Of a stretch of DNA of 5,254 nucleotides, positions 4,838 to 5,254 are shown in pieces; positions within the stretch are counted from its first letter, which is position 1, and each line of letters opens with the position of its first letter. The position numbers and the translations under genes were made by a program. The notes under the pieces were generated by a model, which saw nothing but the letters and a program-made list of their open reading frames with translations, searched no databases and was not told where the DNA came from. The stretch is taken from NCBI GenBank assembly GCA_028694875.1, contig JAQVKB010000096.1:1-5254 (forward strand). The letters are read 5' to 3'. The DNA is from Candidatus Izemoplasmatales bacterium (GTDB taxonomy: Bacteria > Bacillota_I > Bacilli_A > Izemoplasmatales > Hujiaoplasmataceae).

Positions 4838-5254
4838 TTGGAAAACTTTACTTTTTATAGTCCGACCGAATTTGTGTTCGGAAAGGATGCAGAATTACAA
4901 ACCGGAAGAATGCTCGCGTTTTATGGCGCGAAGAAAGTCTTTATCCACTACGGAGGTGGCTCTGTTGTTCGTAGTGGGCTTCTTGGACGAATCACAAGCC
5001 AACTCGAAAACTTAGGAATCGCTTATGTGCTTTTGGGCGGTGCGAAACCCAATCCGATTGACACGCTCGTTTACGAAGGCATCGATTTGGTGAAAAAAGA
5101 AAACTGCGACTTTGTTTTGGCTGTCGGCGGGGATCTGCCATTGATTCTGCCAAAGCGATTGCGGCAGGAGCGCTCTATGATGGTGATTTTTGGGATTTCT
5201 ACGACCGCAAAGCTTCGATTGAGAAAGCCTTGCCGATGGGGGTTGTGTTAACCA
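4838..5254 (+). CDS. Iron-containing alcohol dehydrogenase (YqhD/BdhA type), partial, apparently frameshifted
   Basis: This is the N-terminal part of a group III, metal-dependent alcohol dehydrogenase; the rest lies beyond the window. The start is TTG 4838 (MENFTFYSPTEFVFGK), matching the usual start of NAD(P)H-dependent butanol/aldehyde reductases. HYGGGSVVRSG near residue 46 and GGAKPNP near 68 are family hallmarks, and AVGG near 97 begins the nucleotide-binding GGGS motif. There the frame breaks. As sequenced it reads on for about 40 unrelated residues to a TAA at 5249-5251 (137 aa in all). Moving to the frame of 5134 restores GSAIDSAKAIAAGALYDGDF and on through MGVVLT to the edge. One missing G in the run 5129-5132 explains it. 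It may be a real null mutation or a sequence error. The metal-binding His/Asp residues lie past the window end. The family is cytoplasmic and reduces aldehydes or oxidises alcohols in fermentation or detoxification. Confidence 0.85.
5129..5132 (+). other. Single-base frameshift site in the alcohol dehydrogenase gene
   Basis: The sequence reads GGC GGG GAT C here. Adding one G gives GGC GGG GGA TCT, the expected Gly-Gly-Gly-Ser of the cofactor-binding motif, and keeps the frame open to 5254. The four-G run is the natural place for a homopolymer deletion or miscall. Confidence 0.85.

Noticed and set aside
5126..5136. Programmed -1 frameshift or poly-G phase variation in the dehydrogenase gene
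   Set aside because: There is no X_XXY_YYZ slippery heptamer, four G is too short for phase switching, and I know of no case of recoding in this enzyme family.

Overview
The window looks like a stretch of chromosome from a low-to-moderate G+C bacterium related to Bacillota/Mycoplasmatota (an Acholeplasma/Izemoplasma-like or Bacilli-like lineage; this placement is inference). Supporting signs are strong AGGAGG-type Shine-Dalgarno sites, GTG and TTG starts, near-consensus TATAAT boxes with very short leaders, U-tract hairpin terminators, a Gram-positive style lipoprotein, and TAA as the stop of all four genes whose ends lie in the window. Tryptophan is encoded by TGG in the genes read here, so there is no sign of TGA recoding.

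Layout, left to right. (1) 31-567 (+): a 178-aa membrane protein, probably a bacterial PH-like domain split by a two-helix hairpin, ending in a C(UUCG)G terminator. (2) 679-2700 (+): a 673-aa MFS transporter of the SLC45/sugar-cation symporter type. It has its own extended -10 promoter and a 16-bp palindrome over the predicted transcription start. Between TM3 and TM4 it carries an insert of about 245 residues outside the membrane, containing three tandem degenerate repeats of about 70 aa. (3) A bidirectional terminator separates it from (4) 3872-2766 (-), a 368-aa secreted lipoprotein of unknown function with paired cysteines and a possible threefold domain plan. (5) 4723-3983 (-): a cytoplasmic glycerophosphodiester phosphodiesterase-family enzyme whose terminator contains its own stop codon. 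(6) Diverging from it, 4838 to the window end (+): the N-terminal part of a YqhD/BdhA-type iron-containing alcohol dehydrogenase. It is broken by an apparent one-base deletion in a G run inside the nucleotide-binding motif.

Every gene from the MFS gene onward seems to have its own promoter, and every gene that ends in the window has its own terminator, so these are mostly single-gene transcription units rather than an operon. No mobile element, CRISPR array, tRNA or rRNA was seen. The most notable items are the repeat-bearing loop in the transporter, the two operator-like palindromes at the transporter and dehydrogenase promoters, the possible internal triplication in the lipoprotein, and the dehydrogenase frameshift. 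The known genes form no obvious shared pathway beyond carbon-source uptake and central or lipid catabolism.
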